A stretch of 64,000 nucleotides of DNA from Daphnia pulex (taxonomy: Eukaryota > Arthropoda > Branchiopoda > Diplostraca > Daphniidae). The first letter of the stretch is position 1. Every line of letters begins with the position of its first letter. Positions 43,263 through 56,470 of this stretch are shown here, in pieces. The stretch spans positions 1,984,001 to 2,048,000 of the forward strand of contig NC_060027.1 of NCBI RefSeq assembly GCF_021134715.1. Direction: 5' to 3'. Made by a program: the position numbers and the translations under genes. Under the pieces are notes generated by a model, which was not told the DNA's origin, ran no database searches, and saw only the letters and a program-made list of their open reading frames with translations.

Positions 43263-46200
43263 ATGTCTCGCCACAAAGACAAGTATGAACCCAGCAACCC
43301 TAGGAGATCACACACCTTTATGCCTCTCGAGGAAGTCAATGCAGGGAAAAAATCCCAGTGGATGGAGTTGGAGATAACAGGTAATGGTGTACATATGGCA
43401 GGCGTCTTTGCATCACAGTCTGACGATTCCTTTCCCTTTCAGGTACTATACGAAACCTCAGTCCCAACTTGTGGAAGCTGCAGCATCTGACGTCTCTCTA
43501 CCTGAACGACAACAACCTGACTAGAATCCCACCAGAGATCTGCCGCCTCACATGCCTCGTCCAGCTGGACCTCTCTTGCAACAAGCTTCGTAACCTGCCA
43601 CCTGAGATTGGGGAGCTGGTGACCCTGCGTGAGCTCTTACTGCACAACAACTACATCCGGGCCCTCCCCTTGGAGATGGGCAAACTCTTCAAGCTGCAGA
43701 TCCTGGGCTTGAAGGGCAATCCGCTCTCGACGGATATCATGACCCTGTTCAGCGAGGTCAACGGGACTGACAAAATTCTGTCCTACCTGCTGGACAATCT
43801 ACCCAGTAAGTCCACACTCAATTCACTACCAATCTTACTTTCTCCGCCATTTCGCTATCATTTTTGATACGGCCCAGCTGTTTTTTCTTTCCACCAACGC
43901 CGAGGCTGACTCAAATCATGATAGCAAGAGCCCGCTTGATCTCAATAACGGTTGACTTGAATTACGGGCCTCGGCGCTGGTATGGCGGGCGCACACAGCA
44001 GGCCACGTCGTAACCTCAATCGCTTTGAGCAAGAAATGAGATCAAGAGCCGAGCGATATGGTTTTTTGCTCCTTATAACAAAAGGCAGAGAAAGAATCGA
44101 AAAATGAAGATGTCGCAATTATTATCGGCTCCGATTCCACGATTCAATTTTTTTGTCTTTTTCACATCGAACCCGAAACTTTTTTCCGTTTGGAATCCTC
44201 TCACGGGCGATGGCTATTGACCAAAATGCGTCTCTTTTCTTTTCTTTGATAAATTTTCTACCCGTTTTCTCCGCCAAGTCGTTGGGTGTGCGAATCAATC
44301 GGTGGTTGCTAAGGAAGGGCCTTTGAAGATGGCACCGTTTCGGCGAAGGGAAGTAGGTGCCCAATAGCCCCGAGGTGTATATCTCTTTTTTTGAACAAAC
44401 CCCAAACGACGACAGCGCCCCCCATAGACAGCCCCCAAATACCGTCTACACACACACACACACCTGTGTGCAGGTCTCGGCCCCGTTGGGCGACTCGTTA
44501 AGGATGAAACCGTTGTAAAATTTTTTAGTTGCCGTTCAGCTGTCGACCGCGACGGGTCTCTATCTCTCTTTTACATTTGCTGCTGTCGCTGCAGCCCCCA
44601 CGAACTTAACCCGTTAGACTCTTTTTTTTGTGTGCCGAGTGGCTCTCGACCACGTGCTGAGAGAGACGTCGCGGATTTTTCTGGTCGAAGTAAAGAAGAA
44701 GAAGAAGAAGTTTGTGTCGTGTTTGTGCTTTGGAGGCGAACGTTTGGGTCGTCTCGTGTCTTGTTCGCCAATGAAGATGGGCACGGTTGACGTGGAGCGG
44801 TACACGGGCCCTTGTCTGATCACGACGGCCGTCAGACCCAAACCCAAACCGCGTCCCAGCGTTGCTAACAACGACTCGTCCTCTGCGCAGACGTCCAGCT
44901 CCAACGGAGCCGATTGCGACAACAAGCACGTGTCGAGTGGTGCAGGTGGTGGTGGTGGTGGTAGTAATGGCGGACCGATTTCACATCATCATCAACATCA
45001 TTACCCCCAATTGCCCATCAACGACCCACGCAATTGGGCGGGAGCTCCACTCTTGTCGATGGCGGCTTCGATCCGCAAGACGAAAAACGGCGGAGGAAAC
45101 AACGGGGTCGGCTGTGGCGGAGGTGGTGGTGGTGGTGGAGTGAATAAAAATTGGCATCCGCCGCCCGTCTATCTGCCAGCGCCCATCATGCATCCGGCCA
45201 CGGCGATGGAAGGTTACGCGCCCCATTCCAGTCATTTGCAAGGAGCACCTTTGATTCGTGTCCCACGTCAGCAGCAGCAACAACAACAACAGCAACAACA
45301 ATCGTTTCACAAGAAAAACAACAACATGCCCGTTGTCGTACACGGTCCATCATCCATGGCAGCCGTCTCTGCCAGACGGCCCTTGGTTTATCACCAGCCC
45401 ACGATGTTGACGCCCACTCCAGTGACTCCGCCGTCGCCTCTTCCGGTGGCCGCCTTGTTGTCGCAACAGTCGACCGGACTACAGTCGGCTGTGGTGACCC
45501 CAATGGAAATGACGTCAGAGAATGGGGACGCTGGCTCGTCGTCGGGCTGCCCGTCGTCGAGCAGCGACACGTGTAGCGTGACGAGTGACGAGGGTCTGGC
45601 GTCGGGAGGCTCTGATTCCAGTCTGCCGCGGATCATCAAGCCGCGCAAACGCAGGAAGAAACCAGGTCAAGAGTCCTCGTCCCTGTTGTTCCACCACCAC
45701 CACCAGAGGGTCGCCACCAAGGGCCATCACAACAGCAATGGAGGAGGAGGAATCGTAGCGCAGGATTTAACTGGGTCGACGGCTCTGTCCGAACTGGACG
45801 ATTTGCTTTCCAATCAGGGCGATTCGCTGGCCCAACTCTTCCGGCATACCAGTCTGCTCTCTACGGCCAAGACGGGATGCAGTAGTAGTAGCAGTAGCAC
45901 TACTTCTTCTTCTTCGTCGGGGGCTGCGACGACGTCAGGCTCGGATAATTGTATTGTTCCATCCGCTCAAAGTCCGCCGTTATGGCCGGGTCAATCGTGC
46001 GTAGAGGATGACATTTGGAGCTCGGGTTGTTGGCATTCCTTATCGCCCGTCTGGTCGCCGTCCGGAAGCAGTAGCGGCCACCCGTCGCCGTCTTCTTCGT
46101 CGTCGTCGTGCTGGCCCGATCAGCGGGTCATCCGGCGACCGGATCGCCAGCGCAACCACGGCGGCCAGTTTCAGGTTCAGACGTCACCGTCGTCTGTCCC

Positions 46201-49200
46201 TTATTTGGATTTGCCGACGTCCTCATTTCTGACTGGAATGCCGGAACTGATGCAACAACAGCAGCAACAACATCAGCCGCAACACTTTCAGCCGGAGGAA
46301 GACCGCCGCCGTCACAATCTACTGGGCAATGATTTGCAGTTACATCTGGACTCGCCACCGCCACCGCTTGGCCATTACCTCCAAGTTTCCAGTCAGCTAA
46401 TTGCCTCGCCATTTAACGGCCATCGCGACATTGAAATCCGTTTCTTCTCTTCGACCGCCCAGGCCACTCAGAATAACAACAACAACACCGTCACAACAGC
46501 AACAGAAGAGATGGGAGACGTTGTAGTTGTAGCAGGACCGGAACAACTGCTTAACAACAGCAACAACAACAGTCGCGAACATTCAGTCTCTTCTTCTTCT
46601 CCCGATTTCCCCCGTTAGGTCATTTTGTCGTGGTGTTTGCGCGCTTCTTTTTTTTCCCGGGGTGGTCTATTATTATTCTGTCTATTCATTTTTTTGTTTG
46701 GCGTTTATTTTTTTTTGAAATTTCGAATTGGGTGGCGGGAAAGAGAATTTAAATTAATTATTTTTTCGTTGCGAATTATTTTTTTTTTCCATCGGATTTT
46801 CTATTATATGTTTGGGGTTCAAAATAATCTTGACCTATTTCTTTTCTTTATTTTTTGCTAATTCTAATTTTCTGGTTAATTCTTGACTAAAAAAAAACAA
46901 ACAAGAAAGACGAGTAGGAGAGGAGATGGTTTAGAGATATACGATGATTCAATATTCCGGAGGCATTTTTTGGGTGGGTAGGATAAACAAAAAAAGTGAA
47001 TAACACGTTGAAAAACAACAGAGCACTATATTTGGTAATTCAAAGAATTTTTTTTTCGGGTGTGTTTTGTTGTGTTGTTGGTTTGCGCGTGTTTTTTTGG
47101 TTCGGGAAACCGTATCGGTTGCGACTGACCCACTTTTTATCAAAAAAGAAATAACTAAATATCGGTGACATCATCATCGTTTGGCCCCTTTGGTTTTTTC
47201 CTTTTCTTGTTTGTTTGGTTGGTTTCATTCGTTTTTCTGTGTGTGTTGTTGTTGTTGCCTGTAAGTCTCGAATGTCTCTCTCTGCCCCGTGTTGTTTTTG
47301 CTTTTGGCCTGCCCGTTTCGACGAACATTCGGTGGTAACCCAATCGAGTGGCAAACGGGCAGGAAACCCAATACAGAGAAAAAAGATGTTACGTTATGAC
47401 TTATATATAAACGCCTTGTTGAAAAACAAATAACAAAACAAAAAACAACAGTACTTAGTTCTTTCTCTCTCTCGTTGACTTGAACGTCGCAAAGTGGCCC
47501 GTTGTCTCTCTCGCAGACGGCCCCGATCGCCAAGGAAAATACCCGTTTTGATTCCGAGCGTAACGGAAGAACATGATGGCCTGATCTGTTACTTTTTTTC
47601 TTTATTTTGTTTTAATTCTTTTTTTCAACGGCACAACAAAAAATGAGTCGTTTCTCCTTTTTTTCTGAATATTGCGGTGGTTTCCTCGAGGGGATGTCTA
47701 TTAAAGACGAAAAAAAAAACAAAAAACAAACGGTTTTTTATTCTCTACTTCTTTTTTTGGTTATGTAATTTTTTGGAAAAAGAAAAATGTAGAACAGGCT
47801 CCTCCTCCTCCGGTTAACTTGTTGTAGCTGAACCACCGGGCTCCTTTTTTTTATTTTTTCATTCTAAAAATGCCACGGCGCTATATGCGCGTGTGCACAC
47901 ACGAAAACGGAACATCTTTCTTTCGTCGGATACCCCGGGTGTGTATGTTAAAGACACACACACACACACAACAAACCCGGGCGGATGGATTGTAGGTCAT
48001 CGTTGAGGTGCCGTTACACCGCCGATGGGAGGTCGAGCTGCCTAGTTTCTTCTTCTTCTTTGAACCGTTGACTGTTTTTTTTTTAAATCTCGGGCCTCTC
48101 TTCTCCACATTCCGGGGAAACACACAACTGGAATTCCAGCTGGAAACAAAAATATGAACGAACGAACGAAGGGGGGTCTCTCTCTCGTATGTATGTCTGT
48201 GTCATCCCTTTGTGTGTATTTATTGAGGACACACGAGTGTGTTTGTGTCTAGCCTATCTGCATACCTGGTGTAGTAGAGAGAGAGAGAAAAGGGTATTGC
48301 CGCAATTTTTGACGCATCTGTTTTGTATTTGGAAAAGGAGGTGACCTACATTTCTTGTCTTACGTACGTGCGTAAGTCGACGAATGTGTCGGACATTTGT
48401 TTGCGTGCTATTAGCATTTTGCATCCGGATTTGTGCGCGGACGAATGAGAGAGAAGTTGTCTTGTATAATAGCGGTCGACATTTTTCTGCGTCTTCTTCC
48501 CGCGTGCCAAAACTGGCGGACCGACGCCGCTCGGTCAGTAGAACGCGCCGCTCGACCGGCACCAAACTTCTTCTTCTATTTAAGAGTTGACCAATAGGTA
48601 GTACGACTTTATAGTGGTGAGAAACCGCAAAAAAGAAACGATTTAGCAGTGCAGAGAGAGAAGGAGAGGATGCGCCGCTCCAGCTGGAAGAAGTTAAAGA
48701 AAAATCACGTTCACGCCTTTGTGAATGCGTCGGATGAATTTTTCATTGTTGCCGGTTGCCCTGTCTCTTTTTTAGTAATGGGGCCATCGGGAGACAGTTA
48801 GGAAATTCTAATCAAAGTCGACAGGTTTTTTTATTTTTGTTTGTTTTGAATGGGAGTTTGGTTGGGACGAAAGAGCTCTCGGTCTTGTTCGTCATAATCA
48901 TCACACCCGAGAGTATCTAGGCGGGCGGGGTCTCTCTGTTGGACTGTTAGAAAAACTAGAAGAAGAAGAAGACACCAGACCTAACGGGTCAAAACCGTTA
49001 GAGCTTTTGGGATACGTGAGCACAAGGGGGCTGCATACAGACACACACTCACGTGACGTTTGCTAATCTCTCCCGTACGTTGTGTGGGGAAGAAGGAAAA
49101 ATAAAAAATGTAGAGAAGAAAAAAAAATAAGGAGGTCGTACCACTTAAGAGGTTGACTTATTATTTAGATATTTACATTTTTTAGTTTTATTTTTTTGCC

Positions 49201-52200
49201 GTTACGGTTCGCCTTTTTCCGACCTAACCGAAAACTGTCGACAAGAACCGAAATGCCGCTGCTTTTTCTCTCATTTCTTATTCCCCCCTCCGATCAGTCA
49301 CAATCAACCGTTTCATTTTCCAGCTGAGAAATGGTAAAAAAAAAGTAACGGACTCGGAAATGGCGCTTTCTTTCCGGTATGGCCAATCAATTTTCTTTTT
49401 TTTTAGACCCAGGCAATTTAGTTGAGTCGTTAATTCATTTTGTGGCTTCATCATCAATCGCCTGTTTTGTTTTTTTCTCCTTCAATTGACAAATCCTCTG
49501 CTGGTGGCCTTGTTTCGTCTAAGGCCAAGACGGAAGAAGGATGTGTTGTGTATCCATAACCCGTTAACTATATTTTTCTTTTTGTTTGTGTGTTGGAGCC
49601 AAGTCGTCCGTCTGTGTGGTATCGGAGGTGTAAAAAGGGGCCGACGAGAGAGATGGATAGGAAGGTAAAAAATGAGGTCAATCTCCCGGTGCTGGTGAAG
49701 TAGCAAAAGAGGCCCAGTCTCACAGGAAAGAGAAAAAAACAAAATTGTGACGTGGTTTTAGGGCGGGGCAAAGGGATCAAAGGTCGTCGGTTCCTAACGG
49801 TGCATTTCTTCTTCTCCACCCAAGAATGTTTTGAATCACGTCAAGAGTTATTTTTTTTTTCTACACCCCCCCCAACTTGTGTTGGAAATGAGACGACGAC
49901 CGAGTCGAGTTAAGGGTCTCGTTCACCTGATGTTACCTGCTTCATCCCACCCTTTTTTTTCCGGTCGACCCGTTAGAGACGTCGTTCACCAACCAAAATA
50001 TTTCAGCACTTTTTTCTTCCGCTTTTAAAATAAAAACCCGTTTTTATTTTTTGTTTTGGGCCGACAGAAAAAAAACAACAGTTTTTTATTTTTTCGCGTC
50101 ATCATAACGCACCGCAATGCTGACACGAATCGGTCGTTTATTTCGTCCAACCTTTTTTTTTTTTAAATAAGTCAGACGAAATTGTTGTGGGTCTTGGGTG
50201 GAGTTGAACGGGTTATTCACGTGTCATTTCATTGTCGCCTTTTTTTAAGGAAGAAGAAAGAAAAGTGAACGGCCTTGAGGCTATATTGTCCACCCTCCTG
50301 TTGAACATTCCAACAAATGACGGTCGGGGTTTTGAAGTGAAGTTGGTAAAAGGGGGCCGTAGGTAAAAGAGTAGGACGCCAGACGAGACACACACACGGC
50401 ACGAACGAAAAGAAAAATGGACGAATGGGGTGGGTGTTGTGTGGCGAAAATGTAGGACACTGGCAGTGGGCCAAACTTTTGGCCAGAGATACACACAGGC
50501 ACTATATAATCCTATATAGCCGACCCTATTCTGCCCGGTATTGCGTGTACTGTATACGCGCGTACACACACACACCTTTTTTTGACGAAATAAAATAAAA
50601 ATCTGGAACGAGACTTCCCTTCAACGATGACTGCACACTAAATGCGCATCTGTGACGGTCTCATTTTTCGTGAAACGATTTTTTCTTCTTCTTTTGTTTT
50701 TTTAAATTAAAATTCCTTTTTATTTTTATTTTTTTTGCGGTAACGATTCCGTCACGGAGACGGTGGGAAATGATGCAATTTTGATGTGTGTGTAAGTTTG
50801 GGGGTTTTTGTTTGACAAAATTTATTTTTTGAAATTATTATTTACCGGTTGGGATGACACAATAGATAAGATTAGGAATGGAACAGTATGGAGGGCAATC
50901 GATTTGCGGTGAAAGATTAACGAGTTTGAATGACGTCGTTTAGGTGGTTGGTGGTTGGTGGGGGGGACCCCAAAAGAAGATGATGACCTATTTAGTTGGC
51001 AAAAGGTCACAGACCCCCTTTGTTTTGCCTATTTCGATGCTAAGTCGGCCATGACATCATCAATGGAGAAAGAGAGAGAAGACTCTAATATCCATGATGG
51101 GGAAGAAAGAAGACGAATAATCGCGTGCGTTTGCCATTGTGCCCGTCGATTTCCAGTTTTGGCTCTCCCCAAACTGGTCCCGTCCTGTTTTCTTTTTCTT
51201 TTATTTTTCCAACTAGACGAAACGGGACTATTTCTGATTGCCAACGACAAAGTCTTATCAAGCTTATGGTGGGCGGATAGATGGTTAAATCGATTACTCC
51301 CCCCCCCCCTCTTTCTCGTAGTTGTTGTGTCAATGGCGAAATGAAGAGATGGTCGGGACCGGATTCCTTTTTGATTTCTTTTTTTTACATATCGATTTAT
51401 TGGTAAAGTTGTGCGCCGTGATTAATTGACTGAATGTTTTCAACTTTGATCGTTGACGGGGTCCCGTATCATCTGTGCCCATATTTGAAGCGAACAAACA
51501 AAAAGAATGTCGGATCCAGCGATGATTAAAAATAGAAAACATTTTTTGTTCTTCTTCTTCTTCTCTGAATTGATTATTGTCTTAACTGTTCTTCTGTCGA
51601 TGTTGAGAAATTGATTTTCTTTTTTGTGCTTTTTCTTTTTCTTTCTAGTCACGGCACCCCTACCGCCGATGAGACCGTGGATCCCGCTGGGCCATCCCAA
51701 CCGAAACCAGCCGACTTGTAAATAATCAAATCCATTTGCAAATGTCACGGACTATCGAATAAGACAATTAATTTCTTTGTGTCTATTCATTTTCGATGTA
51801 GGTATCTTCACGGTGATGTGCTATAATGTTTTGTGCGACAAGTACGCCACCAGACAGATGTATGGCTACTGTCCAAGTTGGGTGCTCAAATGGGAATACC
51901 GGCGCAAAAGTATCCTGGAGGAGATCCGGCATTATTCCGCCGACATCATCAGTCTACAGGTGCGACTAAATTCCATCAACAATCGTAGTGTGTGACGCTC
52001 AATGACTCATTGGTCTCGTTATTTTGTTTTATTTTACACGTACAGGAGGTGGAGACGGAACAGTTTTACAATTACTTCCTGCCCGAGTTGAAGCGTGACG
52101 GATACGACGGCATTTTCTCGCCCAAATCACGCGCCAAAACGATGGCCGAGAGCGACAGACGCTACGTCGACGGATGCGCCATCTTTTACCGCACGGCCAA

Positions 52201-53319
52201 GTAATGAGTCACCTGGTCGTTTGTTGTTGCCCAGTTTTGGGGGGATTTCTCCATACTCATCCGCAAACACAACCAGATAAGCCAATGATTAATATATATT
52301 TTTTTGTTTGGGGCTTTTCCCATTTACGCAACAGGTTTTCATTGGTGTACGATCACCTGATTGAGTTCAACCAATTGGCCCTGGCCAACGCTGAAGGATC
52401 GGACGACATGTTGAACCGCGTCATGACCAAGGACAACATCGGTTTGGCGGCTCTGCTGGAGACGAAAGAGGCTGCCTGGAGCAATGGCATCCGGCCGGAT
52501 CCTTCGCAAATCCACCAGCCGCTCCTGGTGTGCACGGCTCACATCCACTGGGATCCGCAGTACTGCGACGTCAAGCTGGTGCAGACGATGATGCTGATGA
52601 ACGAAGTATGACCAAAGAAGATCTATTCCTGGCCGGATGAATGGATGGATGAAAAAGATTTAATTTCGCCTTTTTTAAAAAACAGTTGAAACAGCTGACT
52701 CAGGACGCTGTGGGCCATTCGTTCCGGCCCGGCCACAACAAAGCCGATCCGTCTCACACCCAGCTGCTCCTGTGCGGCGATTTCAATTCGCTGCTGGATT
52801 CGGGCGTCATCGAGTTCCTCAACTCGTCGCGCATCTCGGCCAACCATCCGGATTTCAAGGAGCTCGGCTACAAGACCTGCCTCCAGAAGGGCATTGCCAA
52901 CTTCTCCGAGAAGACGAACGAGTTTACGCACCCGTTCCGGCTGTCGACGGCCTACACGACGGACGTGATGCCCTACAGCAACTATACGTACGACTTTAAG
53001 GGCCTCATCGACTACATCTTTTTCAGCAAGACCACGATGGTGCCGCTGGGCCTGCTCGGTCCCGTCGACGCCGAATGGTTTAGAGAGAACAAAGTCCTCG
53101 GCTGTCCTCACCGTGATATTCCATCAGGTTCACAAATATTTTTTTGTTATTATTATTTTGGAATTTTTATTTATTTGATTTGAATTTTTGATTTGTTGAT
53201 TTTGGGTTTTAACAAATCATTTTATTTCGATAAAAGATCATTTCTCGTTGCTGGTGGAGTTGGAAATGTCGCCGACCTACTCCGGTCTGGGCTCGAACGG
53301 TTTCATTCCTAGGCGGTAG
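43263..53319 (+). CDS. twin: CCR4-NOT deadenylase catalytic subunit, CNOT6/6L type (552 aa)
   Basis: Eight coding exons (43263-43380, 43443-43805, 51649-51717, 51802-51959, 52046-52200, 52335-52605, 52686-53127, 53237-53319) total 1659 nt; human CNOT6L is 555 aa. Exon 2 holds the leucine-rich repeats (LTSLYLNDNNLTRIPPEI, LVQLDLSCNKLRNLPPEI) that bind the CAF1/POP2 subunit. The rest is the exonuclease-endonuclease-phosphatase domain: FTVMCYNVLCDKYAT, ISLQEVETEQ with the metal-binding Glu, TKDNIG, HIHWDP, LLCGDFNSL, FDFKGLIDYIFFS and SDHFSL. It removes mRNA poly(A) tails in the cytoplasm. The 7.8-kb second intron contains a separate ORF at 44771. twin is the Drosophila name. Confidence 0.96.
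44771..46618 (+). CDS. Single-exon low-complexity ORF nested in the twin intron (615 aa)
   Basis: One uninterrupted frame starts at the first ATG (MKMGTVDVERYTGPCLITTA); upstream in-frame codons contain no ATG. The composition is dominated by Ser, Gly, Gln, His and Pro runs: poly-Gly near 44945 and 45120, an 11-residue poly-Gln at ~45270, a second Gln run at ~46252, and Asn runs near the end. A basic cluster IIKPRKRRKKPG (residues ~287-298) looks like a nuclear signal. A Trp-rich island DIWSSGCWHSLSPVWSP (~416-432) stands out as a possible interaction motif. It is on the same strand as twin and entirely within its intron. It is either a nested nuclear regulatory protein or an alternative exon of twin. 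I do not recognise the family. Confidence 0.72.
   Translation: MKMGTVDVERYTGPCLITTAVRPKPKPRPSVANNDSSSAQTSSSNGADCDNKHVSSGAGGGGGGSNGGPISHHHQHHYPQLPINDPRNWAGAPLLSMAASIRKTKNGGGNNGVGCGGGGGGGGVNKNWHPPPVYLPAPIMHPATAMEGYAPHSSHLQGAPLIRVPRQQQQQQQQQQQSFHKKNNNMPVVVHGPSSMAAVSARRPLVYHQPTMLTPTPVTPPSPLPVAALLSQQSTGLQSAVVTPMEMTSENGDAGSSSGCPSSSSDTCSVTSDEGLASGGSDSSLPRIIKPRKRRKKPGQESSSLLFHHHHQRVATKGHHNSNGGGGIVAQDLTGSTALSELDDLLSNQGDSLAQLFRHTSLLSTAKTGCSSSSSSTTSSSSSGAATTSGSDNCIVPSAQSPPLWPGQSCVEDDIWSSGCWHSLSPVWSPSGSSSGHPSPSSSSSSCWPDQRVIRRPDRQRNHGGQFQVQTSPSSVPYLDLPTSSFLTGMPELMQQQQQQHQPQHFQPEEDRRRHNLLGNDLQLHLDSPPPPLGHYLQVSSQLIASPFNGHRDIEIRFFSSTAQATQNNNNNTVTTATEEMGDVVVVAGPEQLLNNSNNNSREHSVSSSSPDFPR
46619..51648 (+). other. 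Rest of the twin intron and presumed 3' UTR of the nested gene
   Basis: This 5-kb stretch is rich in T-runs, A-runs and short simple repeats (CT, CA and GAA tracts, for example CACACACACACA near 47960 and GAGAGAGAGA near 48280). The many open frames here on both strands track low-complexity composition and have no splice or homology support. The first part is probably the nested gene's long 3' UTR. No RNA gene was recognised. Confidence 0.5.
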
Positions 53320-56300
53320 CCCCTAGCGTCACATCATCATCAAACAACAACAACAAAAAGAACCTGACTTATAAACTGGTGGACCTCAAACAAAAAAAAA
53401 ACACACTATTTTTTCCCCCTTTATTATAATTTTTTTTGTCTATTTTCTTTTTTTTTCTTTTCTCTTAAATAGTTGCAAAAAGATTTTCGTGGTGTCGCGT
53501 TCGGTTCTCGTATCCATTTTCAATCTCCTCTCCCCCCGCTAATTTTTTCTCTCCGTCGTTCACTCCCTTCTCCTCCTCCATCTTTATATCATCAGGATTC
53601 TTTTTCACACGACTTCCTTAATGTGCTTCTTCTTCCCGTCATCATTTTTGTTTCTTTTTTGCTATCTCTTTCTGGTTGATTGATTTTAGCCTTTCCTCCG
53701 CTCTATTCTCTCTCTCTCTCTCTCTAACCAAACTTCTATGTGCATCTATGAATGGTTTTTCAGTCGCCCAGCCCGAGCTCTTTTTTTTTCCTTTTTCCTT
53801 CCTCTCTCTCCCAATCCACAATTTTTTATCAGTAACGAAAAACTTAAATTTAAAATTCTCCCCTACCCCCCCCCCCCTACTTCCTGGTCGCAGATGGAAT
53901 GCTCTTATACTTATTATTATTATTATTATTATAGAAAAACAAACGAAACAAAAAAAAAAGATTATTAGATATCAACTTAAAATTGACCTATAGCTCCCCG
54001 GGATCAGCATGGGAAACTTTTTAGAAAAAAAAAGAGGAAAATTCGAAATTAAAGAAACAACCGACCGAGAGTTATATAACGTTCCGTATCAGTACACAGT
54101 AAAAACAGTAAGAAGAAGAAAGTGTAGAGTCCAAGTGTATGTGTGTGTGTGTGTCTAGTTGGTCCAAAATTTCCCTGCCCAAATGATTTTTTTCTTTGGC
54201 TTGTGTTTATCGAGTTCTTTTTGCGTTCGTTTTATCAGTGCTTGGCAAACAATTTTGCGCCTTTCTCCCCTCCCCCCATACACACACAACCACCGTATTC
54301 ATTTACAAATTTCATCACAAATTCGATTAAAAAAAAAAAAAAAGAAAAGTAACTTTGAAGCCAGAGCTCAGGATCTCAAGCTTTTTTTTCTGTCCCTCTC
54401 CGAAACTTCGTGACTTGGAAACAAAAATACTTAAATAAAAAAAAAAACAAAAAAAAATTGAAAAAAAAAAGTTTAAAAGTAAAAAAAAGAAGTAATGGAC
54501 AAATTATATATACACTATTATTATACGCCGATCCTCTCTCTCTCTCTCTCTAAATGTCATTTTGTATGTGTGGGTGGAAGGCCCCGATCGGTTTTGACAC
54601 GTTGCCCATCTGATCCTCGGACCAACATTTTCTTTAATCTTCGATTCAAAATTTCCCGCCAATTCATTTTTCTCTCTATTAGCTTTCAAATTTTTCTTTC
54701 GATAGCGGATTTTAATTTTTTTTTTATTTTAAATTTCTTTTCCTTAAAGGTAGAGTAATACTGATTCATTACCCGACTTCCAGCAGGAAAGAAAAAGAAA
54801 AATTGATTGAATCGTCGTGTCAAAATAACAACTTTTCTTTTTTTTTATTTTTAAGAGAAAACCATTTCTTCTTATTTTTTTCCTCTTCTCCCGTCCGTGC
54901 ATTTGTCTGTGTGTGAATGATGGCTTTTCTTTTTAAATGGCTAAAAGACAGGGGACACGGGATGGGTTGATTGAAAAAATTTTTGGATTTATTTTGTCCG
55001 CCTCTTCTCCTGCTGCCCGAGTGTGTCGTTTTTTTCTGACCATCCACTGCGCATGTGTGTGAAGCCCAACAACGTTGAAATCATCCTCCTCCCCCGAGAA
55101 GAAATCCGATTGTACAAAAACAAAACTGTGAAAGTTGAACGGACTTGATCGACGACGAAGAAGATTGTATACATCATTCGTTTCCTTGTTTTTCTTTCTC
55201 TCTCTTCACGAATACCGCCACACACGCACTAATCATCATCCGGCGAGAAAACTAAAAAAACCATTTCAATTTTCTCCAATATCTGTGTACTAATTCTATC
55301 GATCCTCCCATCTCGACGACAAACGCTTCGCTCTGCAGAAAAACTTAAACTAAAAAAAGTGAAATGAAATCCAAATCCAGATTGGCACGTGCACCACACA
55401 CACACATCCTATTTTACCCGAGCAAGGAAAACAAAAATAAGGAGCGAAATCCCATTTGTTGACATTTTCACTTCCGCTTTAACCCCCCCACTCCCGAAAT
55501 TTTTTCGATTTTATTTTAGCAAAAATTTTTTTAGAAATTTCTTTTCTTTTTTCCACCTTGGAAACCCACCACCAATTCCCGAAACCTCCACCTTTATTCT
55601 TCGAGCAATCTTTTGGAAAAAAACAAAAATTTCATCCATGAATTTTTTTCTTTTTGAATCGAATGTGTTGTTCAATTAAATTTTTGTTTCTTTCTTTCTT
55701 TCTCTTTCTCTCTCGGCTGTAAATGTAGCGTTGATCACCTGCGATATGTGCATCGTTCAATGTGTTCTATTTCTTTATCGATTGATTGAGTTTCTCACTC
55801 GTCGTCCTTATAACTATAATATGAAAAACTTGTCTTTTTTCTTTTTGTTTTTTTAAAAGAATGGGGCCTGTACGAAGGGAGGGGAACTATTTCGAAATTT
55901 TTTTGGTTTCCGTTTTGCCAATATGGGATGGAGCGGAAAACGGATGTGAGTAAACGAAAAAAAAATTACGTGTCCTGCATTCCATTCATTTACAATTTCA
56001 TCAATCTCATCATCGAAACACGTGAAATCTATTTTGATGTCCAAAATAAAGATAAAACACAAATTTAGAATTTGGCACCATTCGTCGGATCAGTTTTACC
56101 GCCATTTTTCTCGTTGGTGAAATATCGACTGCTCTGAAAAATGAGTTTACTTTTTAAGCACGTGATGTAATGTGTAAAAACCGATTTTGTTTTACGTGTG
56201 GTTACAAGTGGTAAAAGTATTTTAGTTACTTTGAATGTTGAAAGTGTTCAGAGCCAGAAGAAACGTTTGCAGATAAATCCAGAAGAGCTTCGTTTTCATC

Positions 56301-56470
56301 ATGACCATCAAACTGCCAACGGTAGGATGTCTCTGACAAATTCACTTTTGTAGCATTCCTTAAGAGTTGTCTGTGAGTGATTGAAAGTTTAAATCTGCCT
56401 GAAAAATGGAAGCCCAGTCTTCATTTTGTATTGTGTTTATTTAAGACACATGACTATCAGCATTAGAAAA
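53320..56470 (+). other. Probable long 3' UTR of twin plus intergenic DNA
   Basis: Downstream of the twin stop, the sequence is T/C-rich with several microsatellites: (CT)n at about 53709 and 54535, (GT)n at about 54138, a TTA/TAT trinucleotide tract at about 53913 and long A-runs near 54430. Candidate AATAAA signals are frequent, so the cleavage site cannot be fixed. No coding sequence is supported. Confidence 0.5.

Noticed and set aside
46625-51600. Dozens of 60-130-codon frames on both strands in the twin intron
   Set aside because: Driven by T/A-rich and microsatellite composition. No start context, splice continuity or recognisable domain.
53473-56062. Open frames in the twin 3' region
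   Set aside because: Poly-pyrimidine and microsatellite sequence. Typical of a long 3' UTR.
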